The notes: generated by a model not told the origin, from the sequence alone. Shown: positions 45,182 through 54,420, numbered from the stretch's first letter. The stretch: 64,000 nucleotides of DNA from an uncultured bacterium (GCA_905215625.1 CAJMQQ010000003.1:20607-84606); one strand, 5' to 3'. Numbers and translations: made by a program.

Positions 45182-46270
45182 TTACTTATATGAAACCGGA
45201 AACTTGATTGGACGATTTTCTTTTGTACTTTGATAGATAGCTGTAAATAGCTCCACCGTTTTTCTTCCATCTTTTCCCGTTACCATAGGAGATCTTCCTT
45301 CATATATTGCTTCCAAAAAATCTTCTATCTGAATTTGATGATAATAATGCATGGAATCAATACTATTAAAAAAGCTGCAGTCTTCTTCCTTCCAAATATC
45401 CAGCATTTTTTCTTCATTGTGTACGGTCCACAAATCATTATATGGAGGTTCTGTAATATCGGACATTCCAGCAATAAACATGGCTCCTCCATCTGTTTGA
45501 ACTCCAATACCAGCTCCATTATCCCCGAAAATATGTACTTTTCCATATAATGCCGGATTTTGACTGTTGCTCACTATAATATTTCCAATTCCTCCATTTT
45601 TAAATTTCACTACTGCCACTGCAGTATCTTCAACTTCAATATAGGGATGATTTAAATTTTTCCAAATTCCATAAACTTCATCCACTTCTCCCATATACCA
45701 CATTAGCAAATCTAGTTGATGAGGTGCCTGGTTAACCAGAACTCCCCCTCCTTCTCCTCCCCATGTTCCCCTCCAAGGGTCACTGTTATAATAGGCCTGA
45801 TCTCTCCAACCCAGCATAGTCACTGTTCCCAAAACAGGCCTTCCAATTTTTCCACCTGCAATTGCCTCGTGCATCCGCAAACAAGGCCGGTAAAATCTTC
45901 TTTGAACCATAGTTCCAATCTGAATATGATATTTTTCTCCAGCTTCCAAAATCGCATCACAATCTTCCAAGCTGGATGCCAGTGGTTTTTCTACTAAAAC
46001 GTTACATCCACATTCTGCTGCTGTTACTGCCGGATTTCTATGAAGCGGATGCGGAGTACAAATACTTACGACTTCAAGCCCTTCATTTCGAATCATTGTC
46101 TCCACATCTGTATACGCATGAACTCCGTATTTAGCAGCAAATGCCCTTGCCCTCTCTTGATTTGCGTCACAAACCGCAGTAAACTTGCTTCTTTCTAGAT
46201 TTGAAAAAGCAATAGCATGAAAATCTCCTACTTTTCCGCATCCTACAATTCCTGTCTTTAACTGTTCCAT
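45182..46270 (-). CDS. Gfo/Idh/MocA family oxidoreductase, copy 1
   Basis: A 362-residue NAD(P)-dependent sugar dehydrogenase. The Rossmann motif is TGIVGCGKVGDFHA; VEKPLASS is the conserved EKP motif; the C-terminal alpha/beta domain has GGGVLVNQAPHQLDLLMWYM with the catalytic-type Asp/His. First gene of the minus-strand operon, with GAGGAGA before the ATG. Its leader contains a perfect 25-bp palindrome. Pairing with AP-endonuclease-2-like proteins resembles inositol catabolism and gut C-/3-keto-glycoside cleavage systems. Confidence 0.9.
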   Translation of the reverse strand: MEQLKTGIVGCGKVGDFHAIAFSNLERSKFTAVCDANQERARAFAAKYGVHAYTDVETMIRNEGLEVVSICTPHPLHRNPAVTAAECGCNVLVEKPLASSLEDCDAILEAGEKYHIQIGTMVQRRFYRPCLRMHEAIAGGKIGRPVLGTVTMLGWRDQAYYNSDPWRGTWGGEGGGVLVNQAPHQLDLLMWYMGEVDEVYGIWKNLNHPYIEVEDTAVAVVKFKNGGIGNIIVSNSQNPALYGKVHIFGDNGAGIGVQTDGGAMFIAGMSDITEPPYNDLWTVHNEEKMLDIWKEEDCSFFNSIDSMHYYHQIQIEDFLEAIYEGRSPMVTGKDGRKTVELFTAIYQSTKENRPIKFPVSYK

Positions 46271-46337
46271 CTTCTCTCCTCTCTCTAGTCTTGTAATACT
46301 TAGCTATATATTTAATAGCATTACCAAAAAACGTTTT

Positions 46338-46362
46338 CATCATAACATCTGATGTTATGATG
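46338..46362. promoter_or_regulatory. perfect 25-bp palindrome, likely GntR operator
   Basis: CATCATAACATC, a central T, then GATGTTATGATG. It begins a few bases downstream of the predicted start of the dehydrogenase transcript, so a bound repressor would block elongation or initiation. The divergent GntR/FadR gene is the obvious candidate regulator. Confidence 0.65.
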
Positions 46363-46375
46363 TCCTGATGTTTTA

Positions 46376-46405
46376 GTTTTAGCATAATATACCACCAACT
46401 GTCAA
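46376..46405 (-). promoter_or_regulatory. promoter of the sugar-acid operon
   Basis: TTGACA (46400-46405), 18-base spacer, TAAAAC (46376-46381). The rest of the 46271-46607 gap is very AT-rich and holds the palindrome and the gntR promoter. Confidence 0.5.
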
Positions 46406-46521
46406 TCTATTATTTTACATTTTGTACATTTTATATATAATATCTTCTATTTTTTAGTTACTTTTTCCTTTATAAGTCATCTGACCTATTTGTTATATTT
46501 TTGCTTCTTGCCAGAAATCAG

Positions 46522-46549
46522 TTGCATAACGTCTAAAATTTGTTATACT
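46522..46549 (+). promoter_or_regulatory. promoter of the GntR-family gene
   Basis: TTGCAT (46522-46527), 16-base spacer, TATACT (46544-46549) with an extended TG-T in front. Confidence 0.6.
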
Positions 46550-46607
46550 TAATTAAGCAGCATATCTTGTTTTTGCTGTATAAAAAACCAAACAGGATGT
46601 GAATATT

Positions 46608-47312
46608 TTGCAAGAAACGTTTACCATTGATCCACGTTCTCTTCCAGAGCAAGTTGCAGACAAAATCGAAGAACTTGTTATTAATCAGACTTTTAAAGTC
46701 GGAGAGAAAATTCCTACAGAGCCGGAACTCGCTTCTACATTAAATGTTGGACGCAGCACGGTACGTGAAGCCATTAAAATTTTAGCCGCCAGAAATATCC
46801 TAGAAGTTCGCAGAGGATTTGGTACTTTTGTATGCCAAAATATTGGAATTGCCGATGACCCTTTAGGATTTCGTTTTGAAAGCAATCAAAAAAAGCTGGC
46901 TTTGGACCTTTGTGAAATCCGTCGAATGATAGAGCCAAATCTTGCCTATTTAGCTGCCATCCACGCTACCTGCCAAGATATTGAGGAACTCCAAACTTTA
47001 TGTAATGAAGTTTCACAGTTAATCAAAAAAAAGCAAAACTATGGTCATAAAGACACAGAGTTTCACACAAAAATTTCTCAATGCACTAATAATTTAGTTG
47101 TTCCAAGATTAGTTCCTATCATTAACACTGCTATCGATACTTATATTGGAATTACCAATTCTTCTTTGGCTGGTCAGGCTATTACAGAGCACCAGCAAAT
47201 TGTTGATGCAATTCGCTGTCATGACCCTGAGAGTGCCAAAAATGCTATGGAAAATCACTTAGAGGCCAATAAAAAAACTCTAGAAGCATTACAAGAAACA
47301 AAGAAAGTTTGA
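46608..47312 (+). CDS. FadR-type GntR family regulator
   Basis: A 234-residue repressor. N-terminal winged HTH: VGEKIPTEPELASTLNVGRS then TVREAIKILAARNILEVRRG. The C-terminal FCD domain has the metal-ligand pattern in FHTKISQ and EHQQIVDAI..NHLEANK. FCD proteins usually sense carboxylates, which fits the GntP-type operon. A TTG at 46608 is chosen because AGGAT lies nine bases upstream; a GTG three codons earlier (46599) is only one base from it. Divergent from the sugar-acid operon and convergent with the next one, sharing a terminator. Confidence 0.9.
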   Translation: MQETFTIDPRSLPEQVADKIEELVINQTFKVGEKIPTEPELASTLNVGRSTVREAIKILAARNILEVRRGFGTFVCQNIGIADDPLGFRFESNQKKLALDLCEIRRMIEPNLAYLAAIHATCQDIEELQTLCNEVSQLIKKKQNYGHKDTEFHTKISQCTNNLVVPRLVPIINTAIDTYIGITNSSLAGQAITEHQQIVDAIRCHDPESAKNAMENHLEANKKTLEALQETKKV

Positions 47313-47344
47313 TATCCGAGCTCTTTTGGTTCGGTTTTTCTATC

Positions 47345-47390
47345 CAAAAAAAGAGACAGTTGCTGGAATTTCCGCTTTCTGTCTCTTTCA
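47345..47390. terminator. bidirectional terminator between gntR and the GRE operon end
   Basis: AAAGAGACAG (47350-47359) pairs with CTGTCTCTTT (47379-47388). A run of seven A on the left gives a good T tract for the minus strand. Confidence 0.8.
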
Positions 47391-47451
47391 TACTTTTCTT
47401 ATTTAGTATATTTACATATGCCACTGCCACCCGAACAAACTCTTCGAAATA

Positions 47452-48432
47452 TTATACCTCATACTCAAATCTCATTCCCCAGGATTCCCGAATATCATCC
47501 ATTAACTGGAGTACCGCCAGACTGTCCTCTGGTGAAAATCTGTCGCTGAAGCTTCTGCCTTCTACCACGCATCTGGAGGTTTCCTCTATCTGATATTCGA
47601 ATCCATTGATTGCAAACGGAACTTTTACCGTATATTTCTGACCATCGTAAAGCTGGATACAAAAACTTTCTGCATGCTGGTAATCCGTAAAAGAAATAGT
47701 TCCCTTTTCACCGAAAATTACCGCCTGTCTGTCCATTACCATTCCGATGGACTGGGCGCAGTAAGCTGTACATCCGCCTGGATAGGACAACTGAATGGTT
47801 GAAAAATCATCGGTTCCATATTCGTTTATATGCACCTGGCTCTGAAAGGATTCCGGCGCTGCCTTCGTTATCATATGGAGGAATCCCAGATTATAAATCC
47901 CAATATCCAGCAGTGCTCCGCCGCCCAGACTGGAGTCAAATTTCCGGTCTTTTCTGGCTCCTTTTGCAACAAATCCGTATTCACAGCGGATATGACGGAT
48001 TTGTCCGATAATCCCCTCTTCCAGAACCTTCTGAAGATGACTGTACACTGGAAGGAATCGGATCCAGAATGCTTCCATAATGAACAGTCTCTTTTCCTCT
48101 GCCAGACGGTAAAGTTCTCTGGCTTCATCGGCATTGGTGGTAAACGGCTTTTCACAAAGTACGTGTTTTCCGGCATTCAGACACATCACACAGTTTTCAT
48201 AATGAAAATTATTCGGTGTCGCTACATAAACGGCTTCTACATCTGGATCGGCTGCCAGTTCTTCATAAGAGCCATAGTACCTTGGAATCCCATATTCTTC
48301 TGCAAATGCTTTGGCAGACTCGCCTCTTCTGGAACCAACTGCTGTGAGAACTTCATTTGCCTCCCTCATCTGATTCACTGTCGCTGCAAACTTCTTTGCG
48401 ATGGTTCCAGTTGCCAATATTCCCCATTTCAT
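47452..48432 (-). CDS. Gfo/Idh/MocA family oxidoreductase, copy 2
   Basis: A 326-residue NAD(P)-dependent dehydrogenase: WGILATGTIAKKFAATV Rossmann start, VYVATPNNFHYENCVMCL, CEKPFTTNADEARELYRLAE (EKP motif) and LGGGALLDIGIYNLGFLHMI. It resembles the dihydrodiol dehydrogenase/1,5-anhydrofructose-reductase-like branch more than copy 1. Last gene of the glycyl-radical operon, after the lyxose-isomerase-like gene, with GGAG upstream. It may reduce or oxidise the sugar product of the locus. Confidence 0.9.
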   Translation of the reverse strand: MKWGILATGTIAKKFAATVNQMREANEVLTAVGSRRGESAKAFAEEYGIPRYYGSYEELAADPDVEAVYVATPNNFHYENCVMCLNAGKHVLCEKPFTTNADEARELYRLAEEKRLFIMEAFWIRFLPVYSHLQKVLEEGIIGQIRHIRCEYGFVAKGARKDRKFDSSLGGGALLDIGIYNLGFLHMITKAAPESFQSQVHINEYGTDDFSTIQLSYPGGCTAYCAQSIGMVMDRQAVIFGEKGTISFTDYQHAESFCIQLYDGQKYTVKVPFAINGFEYQIEETSRCVVEGRSFSDRFSPEDSLAVLQLMDDIRESWGMRFEYEV

Positions 48433-48480
48433 TTCTGTTCACTCCTTTTAACCTGAGACTATCTAATATTTCAGTCCTGA

Positions 48481-49170
48481 TTATTGTTTTGCCTCCGGAT
48501 ATTCATTGCACAGCAGACGGTAAGGAACTTCGTCTTCTTCAATGGCCGGAAATCTTCCAACCGGCTCATAAAAACGGTTATCCGTATTGTCGTCATTGCA
48601 CTGGCTGACCTCTCCCAGCAATACCGGCCCGCTGCCTTCCTCTACTTCAAAATCATGGTACATATACGGGTAGATGGTAATACTCTCGCCTGGGGTAAGC
48701 CGAACCTGGGTTCCTGCCGGAACCACTATTTCCCGTCCGTCAATGTGAACATAGACGTCATTTACTTTGTCTAAATCTTCCTCTTTGGTGGAATTATACA
48801 CCCGAATCAGCACATTTCCGCCGCCCCGATTAATAATATCCTCCATCTTAAACCAGTGAAAATGCATGGGCGAATACTGACCCTCTTTGATATACAGCAG
48901 CTTTTCTGCATAGGTTTTGGGATATTTGTCCTTCTGCTTTAAATTGCCATTGCGGATGGTAATCAGGGAAAATCCCACCTGGTCAAATCTGCCCAGTCCA
49001 TAATCCGTAATATCCCAGCCCAGCATATTTTCCCGGATCTCATCATATTCATGACCCTTTTCCTGCCATTCTTCCGGTGTAAAATCGCAAAATGGCGGAA
49101 TCGCAAACCGATACTCCTTTACCATTGCTTCCATTTCTTTTAATGCCCGATTAATTTCACTGCGCTTCAT
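48481..49170 (-). CDS. D-lyxose ketol-isomerase family cupin
   Basis: A 229-residue cupin. Metal-ligand pattern MHFHWFKMEDIINRGGG (HxH..E), with a later His in YPYMYHDFEVEEGSGP. It matches the D-lyxose/D-mannose isomerase family, which interconverts lyxose/xylulose or mannose/fructose. GGAGG precedes the ATG. Nine bases separate it from the GH42 gene, so its substrate probably comes from the glycosidase or the radical enzyme. True specificity is open. Confidence 0.87.
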   Translation of the reverse strand: MKRSEINRALKEMEAMVKEYRFAIPPFCDFTPEEWQEKGHEYDEIRENMLGWDITDYGLGRFDQVGFSLITIRNGNLKQKDKYPKTYAEKLLYIKEGQYSPMHFHWFKMEDIINRGGGNVLIRVYNSTKEEDLDKVNDVYVHIDGREIVVPAGTQVRLTPGESITIYPYMYHDFEVEEGSGPVLLGEVSQCNDDNTDNRFYEPVGRFPAIEEDEVPYRLLCNEYPEAKQ

Positions 49171-49179
49171 AGTATCCTC

Positions 49180-51270
49180 CTAAGATTTCTTCCACCGGCA
49201 AAACAGCCCGTTTGCACCTGGAATCTTTAAAACATAATTTTTTCCTGCCGCTTCTTCCAGTTCAATAATAATTTCTGTCGAATCCGGCATATGATTGACT
49301 GCACATACAATATATTCTTCATCCGTTTCCAAAAGCCTTACAAACGGCGCCAGTGTTACTTCTCCTTTTTTTATCTCCGGAATCATGATCTTTTTAATAA
49401 TTTGATAGCCACCCTGACTCATCCATCGGATAAGCAGTTTTCTGGTACCTTCATCATTCTTTTCCAGGTGTTCATAATAATAAGACGGATAGGTTCCCAT
49501 CCATACTGCCTGACCTTTTCCGGATTTTTTTACCGTTACTGCCGGTTCTCCGTCCAAAAAACGCGCTATAATTTCGGTATTTCCTTCTGGAATTACTACC
49601 TGACGGTAAAACTGTCCAGTAAAGCTGTCCGTCCCATAACGCGGAGCGGTCCACTCTGCCGAAACCTCTCCCCACTCCGGCATTCCCTGAACCTCTCTGT
49701 GCTTTACACCAAACAATTTTCTTAATGCAGAACTTTCCTGATCCAGCAAACCGTCTTCCCGATAAAAACCTGGACAAGCTTCTGACACCAGAGTACCGCC
49801 CTTTTCTACAAACTCCCTAAATACTTGTATTTCCCGTTTTGATAAAACCAGAGGCATTGGAAGGTACAAAAACTGAACTGTCCCATCCAGAATCTCTTCC
49901 AGATAATCCTCGTGAATAAACCGGACTGCAATACCGCTTTCATAAGCCGCTTTAAAAACACCGCTTAAACTTCCGGCATACATTTCTTCTCTGCGTTCCG
50001 ATGCATAGCAGAGCACATCGCTTTTTCTGGAAACATAGATTGCATTCTCAGCCGGAACCGGTCTGGCACCGTCCAATCTTGGATGGTTTAAAAGCAATGC
50101 CATTTCACTGGCTGCCCGGCTTCTTTCTGTATCTTCTCCCCAAAAGCCGGTAAGACCAAATCCCGGAGACTCAATTCCTGCAGGTTCCGGTGCATACTGC
50201 CAGTAGATGCTTCCTTTTCCTCCGACTGCCACTGTATTCCAGTTCCAGATGCGTACATCTGCTCCTGTCGGAACCTCTCCGCCTAAAAGTCCTAGCTTTC
50301 CTGCGCCGCCCTGAAGTTCTACCTGGAAAAATGGTTTTCCATGGGCTGCCGCTGCAACCATCTCATTATGGATTAGATGACGGTAAGCATTCTGAGTCCC
50401 CATTAGCCATTTAGGGAAGCTGGATAGACCAAAGAAATCCACTTCTTTTGCCAGCAAAAACTCGTCCCCCAGTTCATTGGCAAGACCTCCGACAATCCGG
50501 TTTCCTAAAATTCCGCTGTATGCCACATGTGTCTGAATCTTTTTTTCCGGAGCGCCTTCTTTTGCCGCATCTACTCTGATTTTCATCCACCTTTTTAAAT
50601 TATATAGCCAAAACATTCTCCAGTCAATCATGTCTGTCCAGGTTCCAAATCTAGGGGGAGGGCTTATCTGATTCCAGTCTGAATAGGAACGGAACCAGGC
50701 ATGGTTTAACTTTTCCAAGCTGCCGTATTTTTCCTGCAGCCATCTGACAAACTCTTTTTTGGAATACGGGCAATAACAAAGCATATTGCTGCGGTAATCA
50801 TACATTGGCTCTAAATGCGGTTCATTCCAAACATCAATAATGATGACTGCTTCTTCCTCCCGGTAATGCCTGGCTGTCTCCCTAATAAATCCTGCTACAA
50901 GACTAGCAAACTCCGGATCATCCATACAGCGGCCCGGCCATCCCCCACTGGGCAGATTAGCTGGACCTCCCGGTGTTACAGACTGCCCGTCTGCAGTCCG
51001 GTACAGCCCATCTTCATGCCCTTCGTACACCCAGTAAGGCGCCCCTTCTGGTATGGTATTAATGATAACTTTAAGCCCTGCTTCTTTGGATAATGCTACT
51101 AATTCATCCAGTTCTGAAAAATCAAATTGTCCCTGTTCTTTCTCAATCCAGTTCCAGACTGCCCAGTGCTTTACACAGTTGAAGCCCAGTTCTCTCATAT
51201 GATTAAAATCCCGCTTCCAGACCTCTCTTTTCGGAAACGGAGGACGATAATATTGCGCACCATACAGCAT
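49180..51270 (-). CDS. GH42-type beta-galactosidase
   Basis: A 696-residue cytosolic glycosidase without signal peptide. The barrel starts YGAQYYRPPFPKREVWKRDF. IIDVWNEPHLEP carries the likely acid/base (Glu150), and FFQVELQGGAG the likely nucleophile (Glu318). A trimerisation-like Rossmann domain (about 400-600) and a small beta domain follow. GH42 enzymes release terminal beta-galactose or alpha-arabinose. Being intracellular and next to an ABC importer, it should act on an imported small glycoside. AGGAAAAG precedes the ATG. Confidence 0.88.
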   Translation of the reverse strand: MLYGAQYYRPPFPKREVWKRDFNHMRELGFNCVKHWAVWNWIEKEQGQFDFSELDELVALSKEAGLKVIINTIPEGAPYWVYEGHEDGLYRTADGQSVTPGGPANLPSGGWPGRCMDDPEFASLVAGFIRETARHYREEEAVIIIDVWNEPHLEPMYDYRSNMLCYCPYSKKEFVRWLQEKYGSLEKLNHAWFRSYSDWNQISPPPRFGTWTDMIDWRMFWLYNLKRWMKIRVDAAKEGAPEKKIQTHVAYSGILGNRIVGGLANELGDEFLLAKEVDFFGLSSFPKWLMGTQNAYRHLIHNEMVAAAAHGKPFFQVELQGGAGKLGLLGGEVPTGADVRIWNWNTVAVGGKGSIYWQYAPEPAGIESPGFGLTGFWGEDTERSRAASEMALLLNHPRLDGARPVPAENAIYVSRKSDVLCYASERREEMYAGSLSGVFKAAYESGIAVRFIHEDYLEEILDGTVQFLYLPMPLVLSKREIQVFREFVEKGGTLVSEACPGFYREDGLLDQESSALRKLFGVKHREVQGMPEWGEVSAEWTAPRYGTDSFTGQFYRQVVIPEGNTEIIARFLDGEPAVTVKKSGKGQAVWMGTYPSYYYEHLEKNDEGTRKLLIRWMSQGGYQIIKKIMIPEIKKGEVTLAPFVRLLETDEEYIVCAVNHMPDSTEIIIELEEAAGKNYVLKIPGANGLFCRWKKS

Positions 51271-51279
51271 AATCTTTTC

Positions 51280-52110
51280 CTACCCTTTCACAGCTCCGGC
51301 AGTCATACCGGCAACTAAATATTTTTGCATGAAAAATCCCACAATAATAATCGGAACCATTGTAATGGTTGCTGCTGCACTGCATTTTCCCCAGTCAACG
51401 GAAACTGCTCCTACATATCTGGCAACTCCGACTGTAAGGGGATAAGTTTTTAAATTTGTCAGCTGAAGAGAGAAAATCAGTTCGTTCCAGGATGTCTGCA
51501 TAACCAGAATTGTAGCAGAAGCCATCGCTGGTTTTACCAGAGGAAGAATAATCTTCCAGAAAGACTTCATCCGGGCACACCCCATTACACTGGCTGCTTC
51601 TAGCAAATCGTCAGGGATATCTCTGATAAAGCTGGCCATCAGCCAGGTTACAAAAGGAAGACTCATACAGCTGTGCGCCAGTATAGGCGCTATATAAGTA
51701 CCTGTCAGCTTCATCCGGTTCATCATCATAAACAGAGGAATTAAAATGGTAATCGCCGGAACCACTTTCCCCAGCAAAAGTACGTTTGATAAATGCTGGC
51801 CCAGTTTAGAGCGAAACAATTTCATCCCATATGCCGCAAGGGTTCCAAAAAAAATCGTCAGGAGGGTTACAGAACAGGCAATAATCATAGAGTTGCAGAA
51901 ATACTTCCCAAAATTATCCAGTTCAAGAATCTTCTCATAATGGGAAAAAATTGGCCAAAAAATTAATTTAGGCGGCATAACTTTCATATCCAACGTTCTC
52001 CGGAACGAGTTCGATACCACAATATAAACCGGAACTACTGTCCAAACTACTGCAAATGCAAGCATCAAATAAATTACTAATTTTACATACCACTTTCTCT
52101 TGTACTGCAT
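51280..52110 (-). CDS. sugar ABC transporter permease (MalG-like)
   Basis: A 276-residue, six-helix CUT1 permease. Marks: VWTVVPVYIVVSNSFRR near the N-terminus and the ATPase-coupling EAAxxxGA-like loop LLEAASVMGCARMKSFWKII. AGGAGG before the ATG. Forms the importer with the next permease and the lipoprotein; no ATPase gene is in the locus, so a shared MsiK-type ATPase encoded elsewhere is expected. Confidence 0.94.
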   Translation of the reverse strand: MQYKRKWYVKLVIYLMLAFAVVWTVVPVYIVVSNSFRRTLDMKVMPPKLIFWPIFSHYEKILELDNFGKYFCNSMIIACSVTLLTIFFGTLAAYGMKLFRSKLGQHLSNVLLLGKVVPAITILIPLFMMMNRMKLTGTYIAPILAHSCMSLPFVTWLMASFIRDIPDDLLEAASVMGCARMKSFWKIILPLVKPAMASATILVMQTSWNELIFSLQLTNLKTYPLTVGVARYVGAVSVDWGKCSAAATITMVPIIIVGFFMQKYLVAGMTAGAVKG

Positions 52111-52121
52111 CGTTATCCCTC

Positions 52122-53030
52122 CTAACTTTCTTTATATTTTCCCAGATTGTGACGCACAAACGGAATGCCAAATACCAGGAATGTCACAATCATTGCAATA
52201 AAGGACAACGCCATGGCATAACTTAAATTGGATTGCTCAAATGCCTGGTTATATGCATAAATACTCATTGATACGGTAGAATTATTTGGTCCGCCTCCTG
52301 TCAGAGAATAAATAATATCGAATACCTTCAAGGTATCTACTCCGCTGATTAAAAGAACAACCATATACACATCTTTTAACAATGGAAATGAAATATTCCA
52401 AAAGCTTTTATACTCTCCTGCCCCATCTACATAAGCTGCCTCATAATACTCTAACGGAATGGACAGCAACCCTGCTGTCATAACAATAATGACAAATGGA
52501 ACAACCTGCCACCAATGGGCAACAATCGTACAAAACAATGCCGTAGACGCGCCGGTAACTCCTGGAAACTCATGAATTCCGATTCCAAAAAATCCTAGAA
52601 TCCAATATAAAATTCCTTTTACATCATAAATATAACGCCAGATAAGACCTACAATAATGGGAGAAACCAGCAGCGGAATAGTCAGTATGGGCCTTAGAAC
52701 TTTACTGAACTGTTCCCTGATTTTTAACAAAAGCACTGCTCCTAATGTTCCAAAAAACAGGTCTCCTGCTGTAGCTCCAACTGAGAACAGCAGTGTATTT
52801 ACAACTGCCTTTTTTGCTGTTGTATCCTGAAAAAACTGAAGATAATTTTTAATTCCCACAAAGTTTTCCTTAAAGTCAAAGTTTCCAAATCCAACATCAC
52901 AGAAGCTTAATATCAGTCCGTAACACAACGGAATTACCATAATGCAAAAAATCATCAATACGGCCGGAAGCATCAAAAGTGTAGGTAGCAAATCTCCTTT
53001 TTCCAGTGATAGTTTAACCTTGGGTTTCAT
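52122..53030 (-). CDS. sugar ABC transporter permease (MalF-like)
   Basis: A 302-residue, six-helix CUT1 permease. Marks: LLPTLLMLPAVLMIFCIMVI and the coupling loop YYEAAYVDGAGEYKSFWNIS (EAA motif) followed by FPLL. The ATG at 53030 follows AGGAGGG. Partner of the MalG-like permease 11 bases downstream. Confidence 0.94.
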   Translation of the reverse strand: MKPKVKLSLEKGDLLPTLLMLPAVLMIFCIMVIPLCYGLILSFCDVGFGNFDFKENFVGIKNYLQFFQDTTAKKAVVNTLLFSVGATAGDLFFGTLGAVLLLKIREQFSKVLRPILTIPLLVSPIIVGLIWRYIYDVKGILYWILGFFGIGIHEFPGVTGASTALFCTIVAHWWQVVPFVIIVMTAGLLSIPLEYYEAAYVDGAGEYKSFWNISFPLLKDVYMVVLLISGVDTLKVFDIIYSLTGGGPNNSTVSMSIYAYNQAFEQSNLSYAMALSFIAMIVTFLVFGIPFVRHNLGKYKES

Positions 53031-53087
53031 AATTTTCCCTCCTGTCCAGCATAACAATAGGGGACAGAATGTTCTGCCCCCCTTCTA

Positions 53088-54404
53088 CTATTTACTGAAA
53101 TCTACATCCTTCATCTGCTCTTGGAGATTCTGTAACACCGTTTTCGGTTCTGCATCTGTAGAAGCAATTTCAGACAGGGCCACAATTAAATTTTCTTTTA
53201 ATGTTCCCCAGTTTTCCAGTACCGGATCCATCTTACCATTGGTCAGCTGTTCCATTACAACCGGAAGGTAAGGTGTTTTTTCCACTACTTCTGCATCTTC
53301 GCTTAAACTGTTAATGGCGCTAATCTGCTGATCAGCCAGAGTCTGTGTCTTTTCTGTATCATAGCTTGCCATCCAGGAGCAAAGGTCATACGCTTCTTTT
53401 GGATTTGCAGAGTTATTGGCTACTGCCCATACCCAGAATGTATTGCTCGCTGCTGCTGTTCCGTCCTGTCCTGCTAAGGGAGCATATTTTACAGTATCTA
53501 CAATCAGGGATTTGTCTGGATCCGAGTTCTGGTTGGCCAGACCGCTCATAATAATACCAATTGGAGCTGCCTTGGTTCTGACTGCCTCTGCCACTTCGTC
53601 ATGATGCCATGCCAGACATCCTTCAATGGAATTTTCTACCAGTCGGTCATAGCATTCTGCTGCATAAACCGCTTCTTCGCTTAACAAATTCAGATTTCCA
53701 TTTTCGTCAAAATAGTCTCCTCCCTCGGAAAATAAAATCTGTGAGAATAGGGTAGAGGCCGCAGAACCCTGCTTTGCCGGAACTGCAATTCCGCTTCCCT
53801 TTGCTTTAAAATGCTCTGCTACTGAAATCAGTTCTTCCATATTCTTAGGAGTTTCTAAACCTTCCTGTTCAAAAGCTTCTGAATCATAAGCTAAAATCAG
53901 AGTCTGGGCATAGGTTGGAAAACCATATGTTTTTCCATCAAACTGACAGCCCTCTAAAAGTCCCTGGCTGTAAATGCTCATATCCAGTCCGCTTTCTTTA
54001 ATGTAATCATCTAACGGAATAATATAGCCATTGTCTACATATTCTTTCATCCACTGGCTGTTTACCCATACAACATCATAGTTTCCAGAACCGGATGCAG
54101 CCTGGAAGGAAGACAGCTGTTTCTGTTTTAAATTTCCATAGTCTACATCATCTACTGTAACTTTATTGACCGTATAGCCGTCCTGTATTACCTGCTTCTG
54201 AAGATCTGCATGAGGCCCTGCCCATACAGACACCAAAATTTCTTTTCCTCCTTCTTCGGCTGGAACTACAGTTTCGGTCTCTTCTGCAAAAGATGCCGGT
54301 GCCTGTGCCGATGTATCTGCTGCAGGCTGACTTTCCTTTCCACCGCATCCGGTACAAATCACCCCAAGGGTTAACACTGCTGCTGCCAACATTTTTTTCT
54401 TCAT
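53088..54404 (-). CDS. sugar-binding lipoprotein of ABC importer
   Basis: A 438-residue extracellular solute-binding protein (family 1). It has a lipoprotein signal with lipobox ending at Cys20 (LGVICTGC), an acidic/Ala-rich linker, then a periplasmic-binding fold (ILVSVWAGPHADLQKQVI; YDVVWVNSQWMKEYVDNG; FPTYAQTLILAYDSEAF; FWVWAVANNSANPKEAYDL). It would capture a sugar or glycoside at the cell surface. AAAGGAG before the ATG. Confidence 0.93.
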   Translation of the reverse strand: MKKKMLAAAVLTLGVICTGCGGKESQPAADTSAQAPASFAEETETVVPAEEGGKEILVSVWAGPHADLQKQVIQDGYTVNKVTVDDVDYGNLKQKQLSSFQAASGSGNYDVVWVNSQWMKEYVDNGYIIPLDDYIKESGLDMSIYSQGLLEGCQFDGKTYGFPTYAQTLILAYDSEAFEQEGLETPKNMEELISVAEHFKAKGSGIAVPAKQGSAASTLFSQILFSEGGDYFDENGNLNLLSEEAVYAAECYDRLVENSIEGCLAWHHDEVAEAVRTKAAPIGIIMSGLANQNSDPDKSLIVDTVKYAPLAGQDGTAAASNTFWVWAVANNSANPKEAYDLCSWMASYDTEKTQTLADQQISAINSLSEDAEVVEKTPYLPVVMEQLTNGKMDPVLENWGTLKENLIVALSEIASTDAEPKTVLQNLQEQMKDVDFSK

Positions 54405-54420
54405 AGTTCTTCTCCTTTTC

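Noticed and set aside
42010..46270. Myo-inositol catabolic operon
   Set aside because: A dehydrogenase and isomerase-like barrels are present, but no iolB/C/D/J-type genes, and the permease is GntP-type.
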